Of a DNA stretch of 64,000 nt, positions 36,107 through 45,836 are shown piece by piece; positions within the stretch are counted from its first letter, which is position 1; each line of letters starts with the position of its first letter. This stretch comes from an uncultured Tenacibaculum sp. (GTDB taxonomy: Bacteria > Bacteroidota > Bacteroidia > Flavobacteriales > Flavobacteriaceae), in the NCBI RefSeq assembly GCF_947502995.1, contig NZ_CANNBW010000025.1:1-64000 (forward strand). Direction: 5' to 3'. The translations under genes and the position numbers were made by a program. The notes under the pieces were generated by a model. The model saw only the letters and a list, made by a program, of their open reading frames with translations. It was not told the origin of the DNA and ran no database searches.

Positions 36107-39100
36107 ACTAAAGTTTTGGCGTTATGTAATATTTCTCTTACTTCTGTTTTACAACTACCACAACCTAAACCAGCTCCTGTTTGGTTACATAATTCTGTAA
36201 AATCTGTACAACCAGATGCAATAGCCTCTTCAATATTTCCTTGTCCTACCTGACTGCAAGAACAAACTAATTTTCCTAAAACAGGTTTAGCATCAGAACT
36301 TCCTCTTAAGAGAGTGTCTCTTTTATCTGCCATTTCAATTTTACTTTCAATAAGAGTTTTAAACTCTGCGAATTCACTCTTATCTCCCATTAAAACCGCT
36401 CCAACTAGTAAATCGTCTTTAACAATACATTTTTTATAATAACGTTTAGTCGTATCTGTAAATATAATTTCTTCGTAACTATGATCGTTTTCTGGAATTA
36501 ATACATTTCCTATTGAACATAAACTTAAATCATTAAACTTAAGAATGTTCATTAAAACAGATCCTTTATACATACTACTAACATCACCTGCCAAATAATT
36601 AGCTAAAATTGCAGCTTGTTCTTCTGCTGCAGATGTAATTCCAAATAATTGATTATTAAACTCAGCTATTTCTCCAATTGCAAAAATATCTGGATGTGAA
36701 GATTGTAAATATTCATTTACAATAACCCCTCTACCACAATCTATTCCATTCTCTTTTGCTATTTCTATATTGGGTTTTGTTCCAATAGCGTATACAATTG
36801 CATTTGCAGTAATAAGTTTTCCACTCTTTAAAGTTATATTTAAATCTCCTGTATCTTCATCATCAAATACAGTATTTACTTCGTTATCAAAATAAATTTG
36901 AATTCCGCGTTCTTGAACATCTAAAGCCAACAATTTACTTGATACCAGATCTAATTGACGTTCCATTAAACGAGAAGCCCTCTGAACTATAGTAATTTTA
37001 ACATTTCTATACTTCATTGCTGCTGCTAATTCTAAACCTAATAAACCACCACCTACAATAACTACATGTTGTTCTTCTGGCGGCAAATTAGTAGCATCTA
37101 AATACGTTTTAAATCGATCTGCATCTATTTTACTTCGCATTGTAAATCGACCTGGCAAATCAATTTGTACATCTCTAGGAATAAAAGCTCTACTTCCTGT
37201 TGCTATAATTAATTTATCGAAATTGTGTTTCCTCCCCTTACTATCGATTATTATTTTTTGTTCTTTATCTATTTTAGAAACTGAAGTTTCTGGATACAAT
37301 TTAAGATCTAACTCTTCTAATTCTAATCTTTTTATTTTTAGTAATTGTTCCCATGATAATTCTTCTGTAACATACTCTGGAAGTAAAACTCGATTATAAA
37401 AAAGATTAGACTCTTTAGAAAACACATGAATTTCATCATAATCATTATTCTCTCTATAATTCTGAACAAACCTAAATGCTGCTGCTCCAGCTCCAATTAC
37501 TATAATTTTTTCTGGTTTTTTTATGTACTTTGAAATAGCTACTTCTGTAAATTTAAAATCAGGTTCTTTGGAAATTGGATCTACTAAAGTATTGGTAAGA
37601 TTATTTGCCCTATTTAAATCGCTTTGCAACTGTTTTCCCCAATGCATTGGTAAAAAAACGACACCTTTTTTAACATCATCTGTAACCTTAGCTCGAACTC
37701 TAACAAGTCCATTTTTACTTTTTACTTCAGTAATATCTCCATCATTAATTCTACTTAAATGTGCATCTACCGGATTAATTTGTAGTACAGGAGTAGGATA
37801 ATGTGTTTTTAAACGTGAAACCTTACCTGTTCTAGTCATTGTATGCCATTGATCTCTAACTCTTCCTGTAGTTAAAATATATGGAAACTTAGGATCCATC
37901 TCTAAAACAGGATTATGATTTGAAACTGGTAAATTAAACTTTGCTTTTTGTGATGGAGTGTAAAATTTTTTATCTTGAAATAATCTTGCAGTACCTTGAT
38001 GCCTGTGTTCTGGAACTGGCCATTGAAAAGTTCCTTCAGTTTTTAATCTGTCGTAATTTAAATAAGAAATATCAATATTAGTTCCTTTTGTCATCGAAGC
38101 ATATTCGTCATAAATTTCACTTGTTTCATTATAATTAAAACTTCTGAATCCCATTCGTTGTGCAAAATCACAAAGAATCTCAACATCTGGTCTTGCTTCT
38201 CCTGGTGAATCTATAACTTTTGGTAAATAAGAAACTCTTCGTTCAGAATTTGTCATTGTTCCTTCCTTCTCTAACCAACCGGCAGCTGGCAAAACTAAAT
38301 CAGCATATTCAACTGTATCTGATTTATATGAAATATCTTGAACAACAACAAACTTTGCATTTTGCATCGCTCTCTCTATTTGATGAGAATTTGGTAAACT
38401 AACTAATGGATTAGTACAAACAATCCAAACTGCTTTTAACTTTCCATTTTCTAATGCTTCAAACATTTCAGTAGCAGTTAACCCAGGAGTTTCTGAAATT
38501 TTATCGACTCCCCAAAACTGTGCTACTTCTCTTCTGTGTTCTTCATTTCCTAAATCTTTATGTACAGCTAACAAATTTGCCATTCCGCCTACTTCTCTCC
38601 CTCCCATTGCATTAGGTTGACCTGTTAAAGAAAACGGTCCCGAACCTGGCTTTCCAACTTGCCCTGTTATCAACGATAAATTTAATAACGAAACATTTTT
38701 GTCTGTACCTATAACACTCTGATTCAATCCCATTGCCCACATACTGATAAAAGATTTAGACATTCCGATAATATTCGCTGCTTTTTTAATATCTTTTTCT
38801 GGGACACCACATAATTTAGAAGCTTGTTTTATTGAAGTAGAAAACACTAAATCTTTATACTTAGAAAAGCCTTCTGTGTGTTTATTAATGAATTCTTCAT
38901 CTATTAAACCTCTTTTAATAAGATACTGACCAATAGCGTTGTATAAAATAACATCTGTTCCTGGAAGTAACTGTAAATGTAAATCAGCAAAATTTGCAGA
39001 ATCTGTTTTTCGAGGATCGATTACAACAATTTTTACATCTGGATTTTCTTCTTTGTGCTTTTCTATCCTTCTAAATAAAATAGGATGGCACCAAGCCGGA

Positions 39101-39615
39101 TTTGCTCCAGTAATTAAAAAGCAGTCAGCTAATTCTATATCTGCATAAGCTATAGGCACACTATCTTCACCAAATGTTTTTTTATAACCAACAACAGCAG
39201 AACTCATACATAATCTAGAATTTGTATCTATATTATTAGTTCCTAAAAAACCTTTTGTAAGTTTATTTGCTATGTAATATTCTTCTGTTAAACTCTGACC
39301 AGAAACATAAAAACCTACACTATCTGGACCATGTTTTTTGATAATTGATTTAAATACTTTTGCTGCTCGATCTAAAGCATCGTCCCAACTTACTCGTTCT
39401 CTTGGATGCGATCTACTCCAACGCATTTCTGGGTAAAGAATTCTATCAGATTGATCGTTTACTACATAATGTAAATTCATTCCTTTGGAACACAACATTC
39501 CTTTATTTACAGGATGGTTTTCATCACCAGTAACATGAACCTTATCATTATTACCTTTTTTTACTTTAATTCCACACCCTACACCACAATAAGAACATGT
39601 TGTTTTAAATTCCAT
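36103..39615 (-). CDS. nasA: Assimilatory nitrate reductase fused to NirB-like flavoprotein and BFD domain
   Basis: The 1170-residue protein starts with a [4Fe-4S] motif ('CSYCGVGC' at residues 7-14, then 'GMLCSKG') and a bis-MGD molybdopterin oxidoreductase (about 1-680, 'SRLCMSSAVVGYKKTFG', 'TGQPNAMGGREVGG'), then an FAD/NAD(P) reductase like the first part of NirB/NasC (about 700-1050, 'VIGAGAAAFRF' and 'VIVGGGLLGLELAAAM'), and ends in a BFD-like [2Fe-2S] module ('CSCSQVGQGNIEEAI', 'CGSC'). It joins catalytic and NADH-accepting parts that are separate NasA and NasC in Klebsiella. It should reduce nitrate to nitrite in the cytoplasm; no Tat signal is seen. It overlaps the rubredoxin-tailed partner by 4 nt. 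Confidence 0.92.
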   Translation of the reverse strand: MEFKTTCSYCGVGCGIKVKKGNNDKVHVTGDENHPVNKGMLCSKGMNLHYVVNDQSDRILYPEMRWSRSHPRERVSWDDALDRAAKVFKSIIKKHGPDSVGFYVSGQSLTEEYYIANKLTKGFLGTNNIDTNSRLCMSSAVVGYKKTFGEDSVPIAYADIELADCFLITGANPAWCHPILFRRIEKHKEENPDVKIVVIDPRKTDSANFADLHLQLLPGTDVILYNAIGQYLIKRGLIDEEFINKHTEGFSKYKDLVFSTSIKQASKLCGVPEKDIKKAANIIGMSKSFISMWAMGLNQSVIGTDKNVSLLNLSLITGQVGKPGSGPFSLTGQPNAMGGREVGGMANLLAVHKDLGNEEHRREVAQFWGVDKISETPGLTATEMFEALENGKLKAVWIVCTNPLVSLPNSHQIERAMQNAKFVVVQDISYKSDTVEYADLVLPAAGWLEKEGTMTNSERRVSYLPKVIDSPGEARPDVEILCDFAQRMGFRSFNYNETSEIYDEYASMTKGTNIDISYLNYDRLKTEGTFQWPVPEHRHQGTARLFQDKKFYTPSQKAKFNLPVSNHNPVLEMDPKFPYILTTGRVRDQWHTMTRTGKVSRLKTHYPTPVLQINPVDAHLSRINDGDITEVKSKNGLVRVRAKVTDDVKKGVVFLPMHWGKQLQSDLNRANNLTNTLVDPISKEPDFKFTEVAISKYIKKPEKIIVIGAGAAAFRFVQNYRENNDYDEIHVFSKESNLFYNRVLLPEYVTEELSWEQLLKIKRLELEELDLKLYPETSVSKIDKEQKIIIDSKGRKHNFDKLIIATGSRAFIPRDVQIDLPGRFTMRSKIDADRFKTYLDATNLPPEEQHVVIVGGGLLGLELAAAMKYRNVKITIVQRASRLMERQLDLVSSKLLALDVQERGIQIYFDNEVNTVFDDEDTGDLNITLKSGKLITANAIVYAIGTKPNIEIAKENGIDCGRGVIVNEYLQSSHPDIFAIGEIAEFNNQLFGITSAAEEQAAILANYLAGDVSSMYKGSVLMNILKFNDLSLCSIGNVLIPENDHSYEEIIFTDTTKRYYKKCIVKDDLLVGAVLMGDKSEFAEFKTLIESKIEMADKRDTLLRGSSDAKPVLGKLVCSCSQVGQGNIEEAIASGCTDFTELCNQTGAGLGCGSCKTEVREILHNAKTLV

Positions 39616-39641
39616 AATACAAATACATTACTAAACAAATC

Positions 39642-39680
39642 TAAGTATTTATACTTAATTTTTAAATAAATATATACGTA
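39642..39680 (-). promoter_or_regulatory. FNR-type operator and promoter of the fused nitrate reductase
   Basis: TAAGTAT-TT-ATACTTA at 39642-39657 is a perfect 16-bp inverted repeat, 27 bp before the ATG. A half-site TACGTA is at 39675-39680. The minus strand has TAGATTTG (39643-39636), a perfect -7 element, directly after the site, and TATATTTA inside the upstream half-site region. The whole block aligns with 31038-31074 before nrtA. Confidence 0.65.
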
Positions 39681-39756
39681 ACTGAAAAGAATTAAACATC
39701 ACGAAATAAAGCCAGTATAAAATTACAAACCTGATAAAAAAAGAGTGTGAAAAATA

Positions 39757-39809
39757 AAAAAAGACCAAAAAGAGATTTTGTTTTAATTACAAAAATTCTT
39801 TTTGGTCTT
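39757..39809 (-). terminator. Terminator of valS
   Basis: AAGACCAAAAAGA (39761-39773) and TCTTTTTGGTCTT (39797-39809) form a 13-bp perfect inverted repeat with a long loop; the A-run to its left gives Ts on the minus strand. It lies 25 bp after the valS stop. Confidence 0.65.
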
Positions 39810-39833
39810 AAATTATAAGAAAAGTTTAATCGA

Positions 39834-42473
39834 CTATTCTAAAGACGCTAAACTTGCTTTTAATGTTTCTATTTTAGCTAATGCATCAGCTTCTTTCTTC
39901 TTTTCATTTGCTACAACTTGCTCTGGTGCATTATTTACAAATCTTTCGTTAGAAAGCTTCTTTTGTACTGATTTTAGGAAACCTTCAGTATAGTTTAACT
40001 CTTCAGTTATCTTTTTAATTTCCTCTTCTACATTAATACTATCAGCAGAAATCGGCACGAAATATTCATTAGATTTTACTCTGAATGAAGCTCCGTCTAC
40101 TTTTTCTTGTACGTAATTAATTTCAGAAATATTAACAAGCTTTTTAATTATACTATCAAAACTCTTTGTAGAATTTTCATTATTTACTACATAAAGTTCT
40201 ATAACTTCTTTAAAAGCTATATTTTTTTCTTTTCTGATCGTTCTGATTCCTGAAATAATACTTGTTGCAAAATCGAACTCCTCAATAATTGAAGAATCTT
40301 TAACTTCATTAATTGCTGGATACTTTGCTATAATTAAAGCTTCTTCTGCTGTTCTTTCTGAAATTAACTGCCAAATCTCTTCTGTGATAAATGGCATAAA
40401 AGGATGCAATACCTTTAAATTATCTTCAAAAATAGCAATTACCTCATCATAAGTTTTCTTATCAATTGGTTGTTGATATGCTGGTTTTACAGCTTCTAAT
40501 AACCAACCACAGAAATCGTCATTAATTAATTTGTAAATACTCATGATTACATCACTTAAACGATATTTACTGTAATGATCTTCAATTTCTGCTAAAGTCT
40601 TTTGTAATTTAGTCTTATACCAATCAATAGCTATTTTACTATGCTCTGGTTGCTCGATTTCTTCAGAAACTTCCCAAATAGATGTTAAGTAAAATGCACT
40701 CCAAACTTTATTACCTAAACCTTTACCTTGTTGACATAAAGCTTCATCAAATAATAAATCGTTTCCAGCAGCAGAACTTAATAATAAACCAACACGTACT
40801 CCATCTGCGCCGTATTCTTCAATAAGTTTTAATGCATCAGGAGAATTCCCTAATGATTTACTCATTTTACGACGCTGTTTATCGCGTACTAATCCTGTTA
40901 AATATACATTTTCAAACGGACGAGTATCTTTATATTCATATCCTGAAATGATCATACGTGCTACCCAGAAGAATAAAATATCTGGACCTGTTACTAGATC
41001 ATTTGTTGGATAATAATAATTGATTTCTTCATTCTCTGGATTTCTAATTCCATCGAAAACAGACATTGGCCATAACCAAGATGAGAACCAAGTATCTAAA
41101 ACATCTGGATCTTGTCTTAAATCTGAAGTTTGAAGATTTGCGTTAGAAGTTTTCTCTTTTGCTAATTCTAAAGCTTTCTCTTTAGTTTCTGCAACTACGA
41201 AATCTTCTTTACCATCTCCATAATAGAACGCAGGAATTTGTTGTCCCCACCATAACTGACGAGAAATATTCCAATCGCGAATGTTTTCCATCCAGTGACG
41301 GTACGTGTTTTCAAACTTTCTAGGATATAATTTTACGTCTCTATCTTCTCCTAATACACCTTCAATAGCTGGCTTCGCTAAATCTTCCATTTTTAAGAAC
41401 CATTGATCAGATAATCTAGGCTCGATTACTGCTTTTGTTCTTTCAGAAGTTCCAACTTTATTAGTGTGTTGTTCTACTTTTACTAAATATCCTTTCTCTT
41501 CAAGCTCTTTGGCTATTTCTTTACGAACTACAAAACGATCTTTACCTTCATAATGTAAACCAAAAGAATTTAAAGAAGCATCTTCATTAAAAATATCGAT
41601 TACCTCTAAATTGTGCTTATCACCAAGAACCTTATCATTTTCATCGTGTGCAGGAGTTACTTTTAAACATCCTGTTCCGAATTCAACATCCACATAACTG
41701 TCTTCAATAATTGGAATTTCACGATTACATAATGGTACAATCGCCTTCTTCCCTTTTAAATGCGTGAAACGCTCGTCTTCTGGATTAATACAAATTGCTG
41801 AATCTCCTAAAATAGTTTCAGGACGCGTAGTTGCAATGGTTACTTTTTCATCAGAACCTACAATATCGTATTCTAAATAATATAAGTTTCCTTGACGCTC
41901 TTCATAAATCACCTCTTCATCAGATAATGTAGTTTTAGCCTCAGGATCCCAATTTACCATTCTAAATCCACGATAAATTAATCCTTTATTATAAAGATCT
42001 ACGAAAACCTTAATTACTGCTTCACTCATATCATCATCCATTGTGAACTTAGTACGTTCCCAATCACATGAAGCTCCAAGTTTTTTTAATTGCTCTAAAA
42101 TGATTCCACCATATTTATCTTTCCACTCAAAAGCGTGGTTCAAGAACTCTTCTCTAGTTAAATCATTTTTATTGATTCCCTCTTCTTTTAATTTCGCTAC
42201 AACTTTTGCTTCAGTAGCAATAGAAGCGTGATCTGTTCCTGGAACCCAACAAGCATTTTTACCTAACAAACGAGCACGACGAATTAATACATCTTGAATT
42301 GTATTATTTAACATATGTCCCATATGTAAGACTCCAGTGACATTTGGTGGTGGTATTACAATTGTGTATGGTTCTCTCTCATCCACTTCAGAATGAAAAT
42401 AATTGTTTTTCATCCAGTAATCGTACCATTTGCTTTCTATTTCGCTGGCGTTGTATTTAGGTGAAATTTTCAT
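39834..42473 (-). CDS. valS: Valyl-tRNA synthetase
   Basis: The 879-residue class I synthetase charges tRNA-Val. The HIGH motif appears as 'PPPNVTGVLHMGHML' near residue 40-54 and the KMSKS loop as 'RKMSKSLGNSPD' near 535. An editing domain ('TTRPETILGDSAICINPEDE') lies between them, and a C-terminal coiled coil ('IEEEIKKITEELNY...') closes the protein. Length is normal. It is monocistronic, with a terminator behind it and a promoter element upstream. Confidence 0.98.
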   Translation of the reverse strand: MKISPKYNASEIESKWYDYWMKNNYFHSEVDEREPYTIVIPPPNVTGVLHMGHMLNNTIQDVLIRRARLLGKNACWVPGTDHASIATEAKVVAKLKEEGINKNDLTREEFLNHAFEWKDKYGGIILEQLKKLGASCDWERTKFTMDDDMSEAVIKVFVDLYNKGLIYRGFRMVNWDPEAKTTLSDEEVIYEERQGNLYYLEYDIVGSDEKVTIATTRPETILGDSAICINPEDERFTHLKGKKAIVPLCNREIPIIEDSYVDVEFGTGCLKVTPAHDENDKVLGDKHNLEVIDIFNEDASLNSFGLHYEGKDRFVVRKEIAKELEEKGYLVKVEQHTNKVGTSERTKAVIEPRLSDQWFLKMEDLAKPAIEGVLGEDRDVKLYPRKFENTYRHWMENIRDWNISRQLWWGQQIPAFYYGDGKEDFVVAETKEKALELAKEKTSNANLQTSDLRQDPDVLDTWFSSWLWPMSVFDGIRNPENEEINYYYPTNDLVTGPDILFFWVARMIISGYEYKDTRPFENVYLTGLVRDKQRRKMSKSLGNSPDALKLIEEYGADGVRVGLLLSSAAGNDLLFDEALCQQGKGLGNKVWSAFYLTSIWEVSEEIEQPEHSKIAIDWYKTKLQKTLAEIEDHYSKYRLSDVIMSIYKLINDDFCGWLLEAVKPAYQQPIDKKTYDEVIAIFEDNLKVLHPFMPFITEEIWQLISERTAEEALIIAKYPAINEVKDSSIIEEFDFATSIISGIRTIRKEKNIAFKEVIELYVVNNENSTKSFDSIIKKLVNISEINYVQEKVDGASFRVKSNEYFVPISADSINVEEEIKKITEELNYTEGFLKSVQKKLSNERFVNNAPEQVVANEKKKEADALAKIETLKASLASLE

Positions 42474-42546
42474 ATGCTCTCCTGTTAATCAAGTTGTTTA
42501 TAGATTATAAAAATGATTTTTGGCATCATTTTTGAAATATAGTTGA

Positions 42547-42554
42547 CAAAAATA
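42547..42554 (-). promoter_or_regulatory. -7 promoter element of valS
   Basis: On the minus strand this reads TATTTTTG, matching TAnnTTTG, 73 bp before the valS ATG. The resulting leader of about 65 nt is long for this window. I did not recognise a T-box, which is not expected in this phylum. Confidence 0.45.
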
Positions 42555-42616
42555 CAACTATCTAATCATGTATTGAAAATTTAGATGTTGATTTTTTTAT
42601 AACTAAAAAATTATAT

Positions 42617-42624
42617 TAAATTTG
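42617..42624 (+). promoter_or_regulatory. -7 promoter element of the DUF1573 gene
   Basis: TAAATTTG, a perfect TAnnTTTG match, lies 38 bp before the ATG at 42663. No convincing TTTG was found at the usual -33 distance. Confidence 0.5.
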
Positions 42625-42662
42625 TAAACATAGGAAAATCCCTAAACAATTATTTTAACATT

Positions 42663-43058
42663 ATGAGAACAATTTTATCAATTATCGCAGTATGTTTCAT
42701 TACTTTGTCTGTAAATGCTCAGGAATTTAAATTTGAAACAGAAGTAATTAACTACGGAAAAGTAGCATTAGGTTCTGAAGGTAAGAGAGTATTTGAATTT
42801 ACTAACGTAGGTGATGCTCCATTAATTATAAAAGATATTAAGTCGACTTGTGGTTGTACAGTACCGAGTAAACCAGAGAAACCAATTATGCCAGGAGAAA
42901 AAGGTAGAATCGAAGTTTCTTACGATACTAAAAGACCAGGTGGATTCTCTAAAGCTATCACAGTTTACTCTAACGCTAAGCAAGAGAGAAAAATGTTAAA
43001 GATTAAAGGTTACATTGTAAAAGACGCTAAAGCTAAAGTAGAAAAATCTTCTATGTAA
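42663..43058 (+). CDS. DUF1573 family exported protein
   Basis: The 131-residue protein has a signal peptide ('AVCFITLSVNAQ') followed by one Ig-like DUF1573 domain: 'INYGKVALGSEGKRVFEFTN', 'DIKSTCGCTVP' with a conserved Cys pair, 'PGEKGRIEVSYDT' and 'GGFSKAITVYSNA'. Members are common periplasmic proteins in Bacteroidota, of unknown function. It stands alone between divergent valS and a convergent protease gene, with a strong terminator behind. Confidence 0.93.
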   Translation: MRTILSIIAVCFITLSVNAQEFKFETEVINYGKVALGSEGKRVFEFTNVGDAPLIIKDIKSTCGCTVPSKPEKPIMPGEKGRIEVSYDTKRPGGFSKAITVYSNAKQERKMLKIKGYIVKDAKAKVEKSSM

Positions 43059-43080
43059 TAATGTAAACTTACGAGATATA

Positions 43081-43113
43081 AAAAAAGAGTTCCAAATTTT
43101 GGAACTCTTTTTT
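43081..43113. terminator. Bidirectional terminator between convergent genes
   Basis: A perfect 13-bp hairpin (43081-43093 with 43101-43113, core GAGTTCC/GGAACTC) is flanked by A and T runs. It serves the DUF1573 gene on the plus strand and the aspartic protease gene on the minus strand, whose stop codon touches it. Confidence 0.88.
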
Positions 43114-44492
43114 TATATCCTTCGTTCTAATCTTAATTTGTAAACGTAATATATTCCATCTCTTTCTATCCCTAACACAACTTTTCTACCAGGTCTATAA
43201 CTAAAGATTCCATTAATTTCATCTAATGAAAATTGGTATGCTGGCTTTCCATTGATTCTCTTAATTATATCTCCTTTTACTAAACCAACATGATATGCTG
43301 GTGAATCTTTAATAACCTCATGTACTTTATAAGCTGGTTTAAATTCATATTTATATGTTGTAACCACTGAAAATACATTTGACTTGGTGGAACTATTATT
43401 CTCAATCCCATAAGAATTAAAACTCTTCTGTTCTACTTCTTCTTTAATTAAGTCTTTCCCAGAATAAACTACAACTAAACCACTCATATTATAATAAAAT
43501 CCTCTTTTTAAAGATCCATTTTTCTTTAATATGACTCTTCTATTAGGATAATCTAACCAAACTTTAAAACGTTTTAAAATATTACCTCCAATACTTCCAT
43601 TTCTACTTTTAAATTCCCTTGCATTCACTGTAGATGTAGTATCTAAAAAAGAAACTGTAGGCTCTGGAATTACAAATTTCCCTAATCTGAATTCTGCTAT
43701 TCTGCTTCTATTCCCATAAATACTTCCTGTTAAACCTTCTCCTAAAATATCTTTAAAGTATTTTTTAGGAGTTTTAATTCCTTTATGAGTTCCTTCAAAT
43801 AACCAAATAGCATCGCTTCCTCCAGAATCTATAAGTAATTTTGTTTTAATTTTTTCATTAGTTATAGTATCAATTTGAGTTACTGCATTTATGTAAGGTT
43901 TACTTCGATAAAATTCTAAAGGGAATTCTTCACACCTTCCACATTTTTTTAATTTGTATTTTTTTGGATTATAAAAAGTTAATATCTGATTATTATAATC
44001 TATTTTTAAGATTACATCTTTCAATAAATCAAAACCAATTATTCCATGAATGGTTACGCCCATTTTAGAAGACATATTAAAACTGTCTCTTAAAATCACA
44101 TACAAGTCTTGGTTGGAATTTACAATATCATTAATTCGGAAATGGTTATTTTTTGACAATAAAGCTTGAACAGCTTCTTGATTCCCTAATCCTCTTAGTT
44201 TAATTTTTTCTATGTTTTTTAAACCTACACTGTCATTCTGACTAAGATTAAATAAAATAGTTTTATTTACTCCTGTGTCTAAAATAAATGACAATTCCCT
44301 ACCATTTATTTCTAACGGAATTACGATTAAATTGTTAATATTTCTAAACTTAACCTTCTGTTTTACATTATTCTTACCAAAAAACTGAAATTTTCCCTGG
44401 GCGGGAATTGAGTTGGTAATGAAGGAAATTAGAAAAAAGAGTAATACCTTCTTCAAGCTAGTAATTTTTATGTTCAACTTTTCAATATACAA
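43113..44492 (-). CDS. Retropepsin-like aspartic protease with PDZ domain
   Basis: The 459-residue protein has an N-terminal signal sequence ('VLLFFLISFITNSIPAQ'), two aspartic-protease half domains with 'FILDTGVNKTILF' and 'LLIDSGGSDAIWL' as the two active-site loops, and a C-terminal PDZ domain ('SPAYHVGLVKGDIIKRING'). This layout is common in exported proteins of Bacteroidota. It likely acts in the periplasm on peptides or misfolded proteins; no substrate is known. The second loop has DSG in place of DTG, which is usual in the family. Confidence 0.88.
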   Translation of the reverse strand: MYIEKLNIKITSLKKVLLFFLISFITNSIPAQGKFQFFGKNNVKQKVKFRNINNLIVIPLEINGRELSFILDTGVNKTILFNLSQNDSVGLKNIEKIKLRGLGNQEAVQALLSKNNHFRINDIVNSNQDLYVILRDSFNMSSKMGVTIHGIIGFDLLKDVILKIDYNNQILTFYNPKKYKLKKCGRCEEFPLEFYRSKPYINAVTQIDTITNEKIKTKLLIDSGGSDAIWLFEGTHKGIKTPKKYFKDILGEGLTGSIYGNRSRIAEFRLGKFVIPEPTVSFLDTTSTVNAREFKSRNGSIGGNILKRFKVWLDYPNRRVILKKNGSLKRGFYYNMSGLVVVYSGKDLIKEEVEQKSFNSYGIENNSSTKSNVFSVVTTYKYEFKPAYKVHEVIKDSPAYHVGLVKGDIIKRINGKPAYQFSLDEINGIFSYRPGRKVVLGIERDGIYYVYKLRLERRI

Positions 44493-44639
44493 TCAAATTC
44501 GCTAATCAGTTACATTTTAAGATACTTTTAACCATTTTCTTTCGACGAAAAGTAGCTTTTTTAAGGTGAAAGATTATGTTATTTTAAATATATTTTTTGC
44601 AACTTTGCTCACTATAAAACAACTATAAAAATTCTAATT

Positions 44640-45830
44640 ATGCCATCAATTTCTGACAAAGGAAATTCAATGCCGCAATCACCAATTCGTAAACTGGTTC
44701 CTTTTGCGGAAGATGCTAAAAAAAGAGGTGTAAAAGTTTTTCATTTAAATATTGGGCAACCTGATATTAAAACTCCTCAAGTAGCATTAGATGCTGTAAA
44801 AAACAATAATATAGAAGTATTATCTTACGCTCGATCTGAAGGTTCTGAAACATATAGAGCTAAACTTTCTAACTATTACGCTAAAAATGGTATCTCTGTA
44901 ACTGCAAATGATATTATTGCTACTACAGGTGGATCTGAAGCTTTATTATTTACCATTGGTAGTATTACAGATCCAGGTGATGAAATTATAATTCCAGAAC
45001 CTTTTTACGCGAACTATAATGGTTTTTCTATTGCATCTGGTGTAAAAGTAGTTCCAGTAATTTCTTCTATCGACGATAATTTTGCTTTACCTAAGATTGA
45101 GGATTTTGAAAAGTTAATTACTTCAAAAACAAAAGCAATTTTAATCTGTAATCCTGGAAATCCAACTGGATATTTATATAGCAAAGAAGAAATTCAAAAA
45201 TTAAAAGAAATTGTTCTTAAACACGATTTATTTTTAATTGCCGATGAAGTTTATAGAGAGTTTGCTTACGACGGGGAAGAACATCACTCTATTTTAAAAG
45301 AAGATGGTTTAGACAAGAATGCTATTGTTATTGATTCTGTTTCTAAACGTTATAGTATGTGTGGTGCAAGAATCGGATGTATTGTTTCTAAAAATGAAGA
45401 ATTTGTTCAAACTGCTATTAAGTTTGCACAAGCAAGATTAAGCCCGCCTACTTATGCTTTAATCGCTAGTGAAGCAGCTTTAGATACGCCTCAAAGTTAT
45501 TTTGATGATGTTATTGAAGAATATGTAGAACGTAGAAATACATTAATTTCTGAACTAGAAAAAATCGAAGGTGTAAAAGTTGCCAAACCAAAAGGTGCTT
45601 TTTATTGTATTGCTGAATTACCAGTTGAAAATTCGGAAGATTTTGCACAGTGGATTTTAGAAAGTTTTAATCATAATAACGAAACAGTAATGGTTGCTCC
45701 TGCAGGAGGTTTTTACTCAACTAAAGGAGAAGGAAAAAATCAGGTTCGTATTGCCTATGTTTTAAACAAAGAAGATTTAAAACGTTGTGTTGCTATTTTA
45801 AAAGCAGCTTTAGAAGCTTACAATAAATAA
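44640..45830 (+). CDS. PLP-dependent aminotransferase (class I/II)
   Basis: The 396-residue enzyme belongs to the aspartate-aminotransferase fold. Features are 'LNIGQPDIKTP', 'ATTGGSEALLFTIG', 'LICNPGNPTGYLYSKEE', 'LIADEVYREFAYDGE' and the PLP lysine in 'DSVSKRYSMCGARIG', with 'QVRIAYVLNKEDL' near the end carrying the substrate-binding Arg. Exact substrate cannot be told, but aspartate or a related amino acid is likely. murB follows after 6 bp. Confidence 0.94.
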   Translation: MPSISDKGNSMPQSPIRKLVPFAEDAKKRGVKVFHLNIGQPDIKTPQVALDAVKNNNIEVLSYARSEGSETYRAKLSNYYAKNGISVTANDIIATTGGSEALLFTIGSITDPGDEIIIPEPFYANYNGFSIASGVKVVPVISSIDDNFALPKIEDFEKLITSKTKAILICNPGNPTGYLYSKEEIQKLKEIVLKHDLFLIADEVYREFAYDGEEHHSILKEDGLDKNAIVIDSVSKRYSMCGARIGCIVSKNEEFVQTAIKFAQARLSPPTYALIASEAALDTPQSYFDDVIEEYVERRNTLISELEKIEGVKVAKPKGAFYCIAELPVENSEDFAQWILESFNHNNETVMVAPAGGFYSTKGEGKNQVRIAYVLNKEDLKRCVAILKAALEAYNK

Positions 45831-45836
45831 TTTCAT

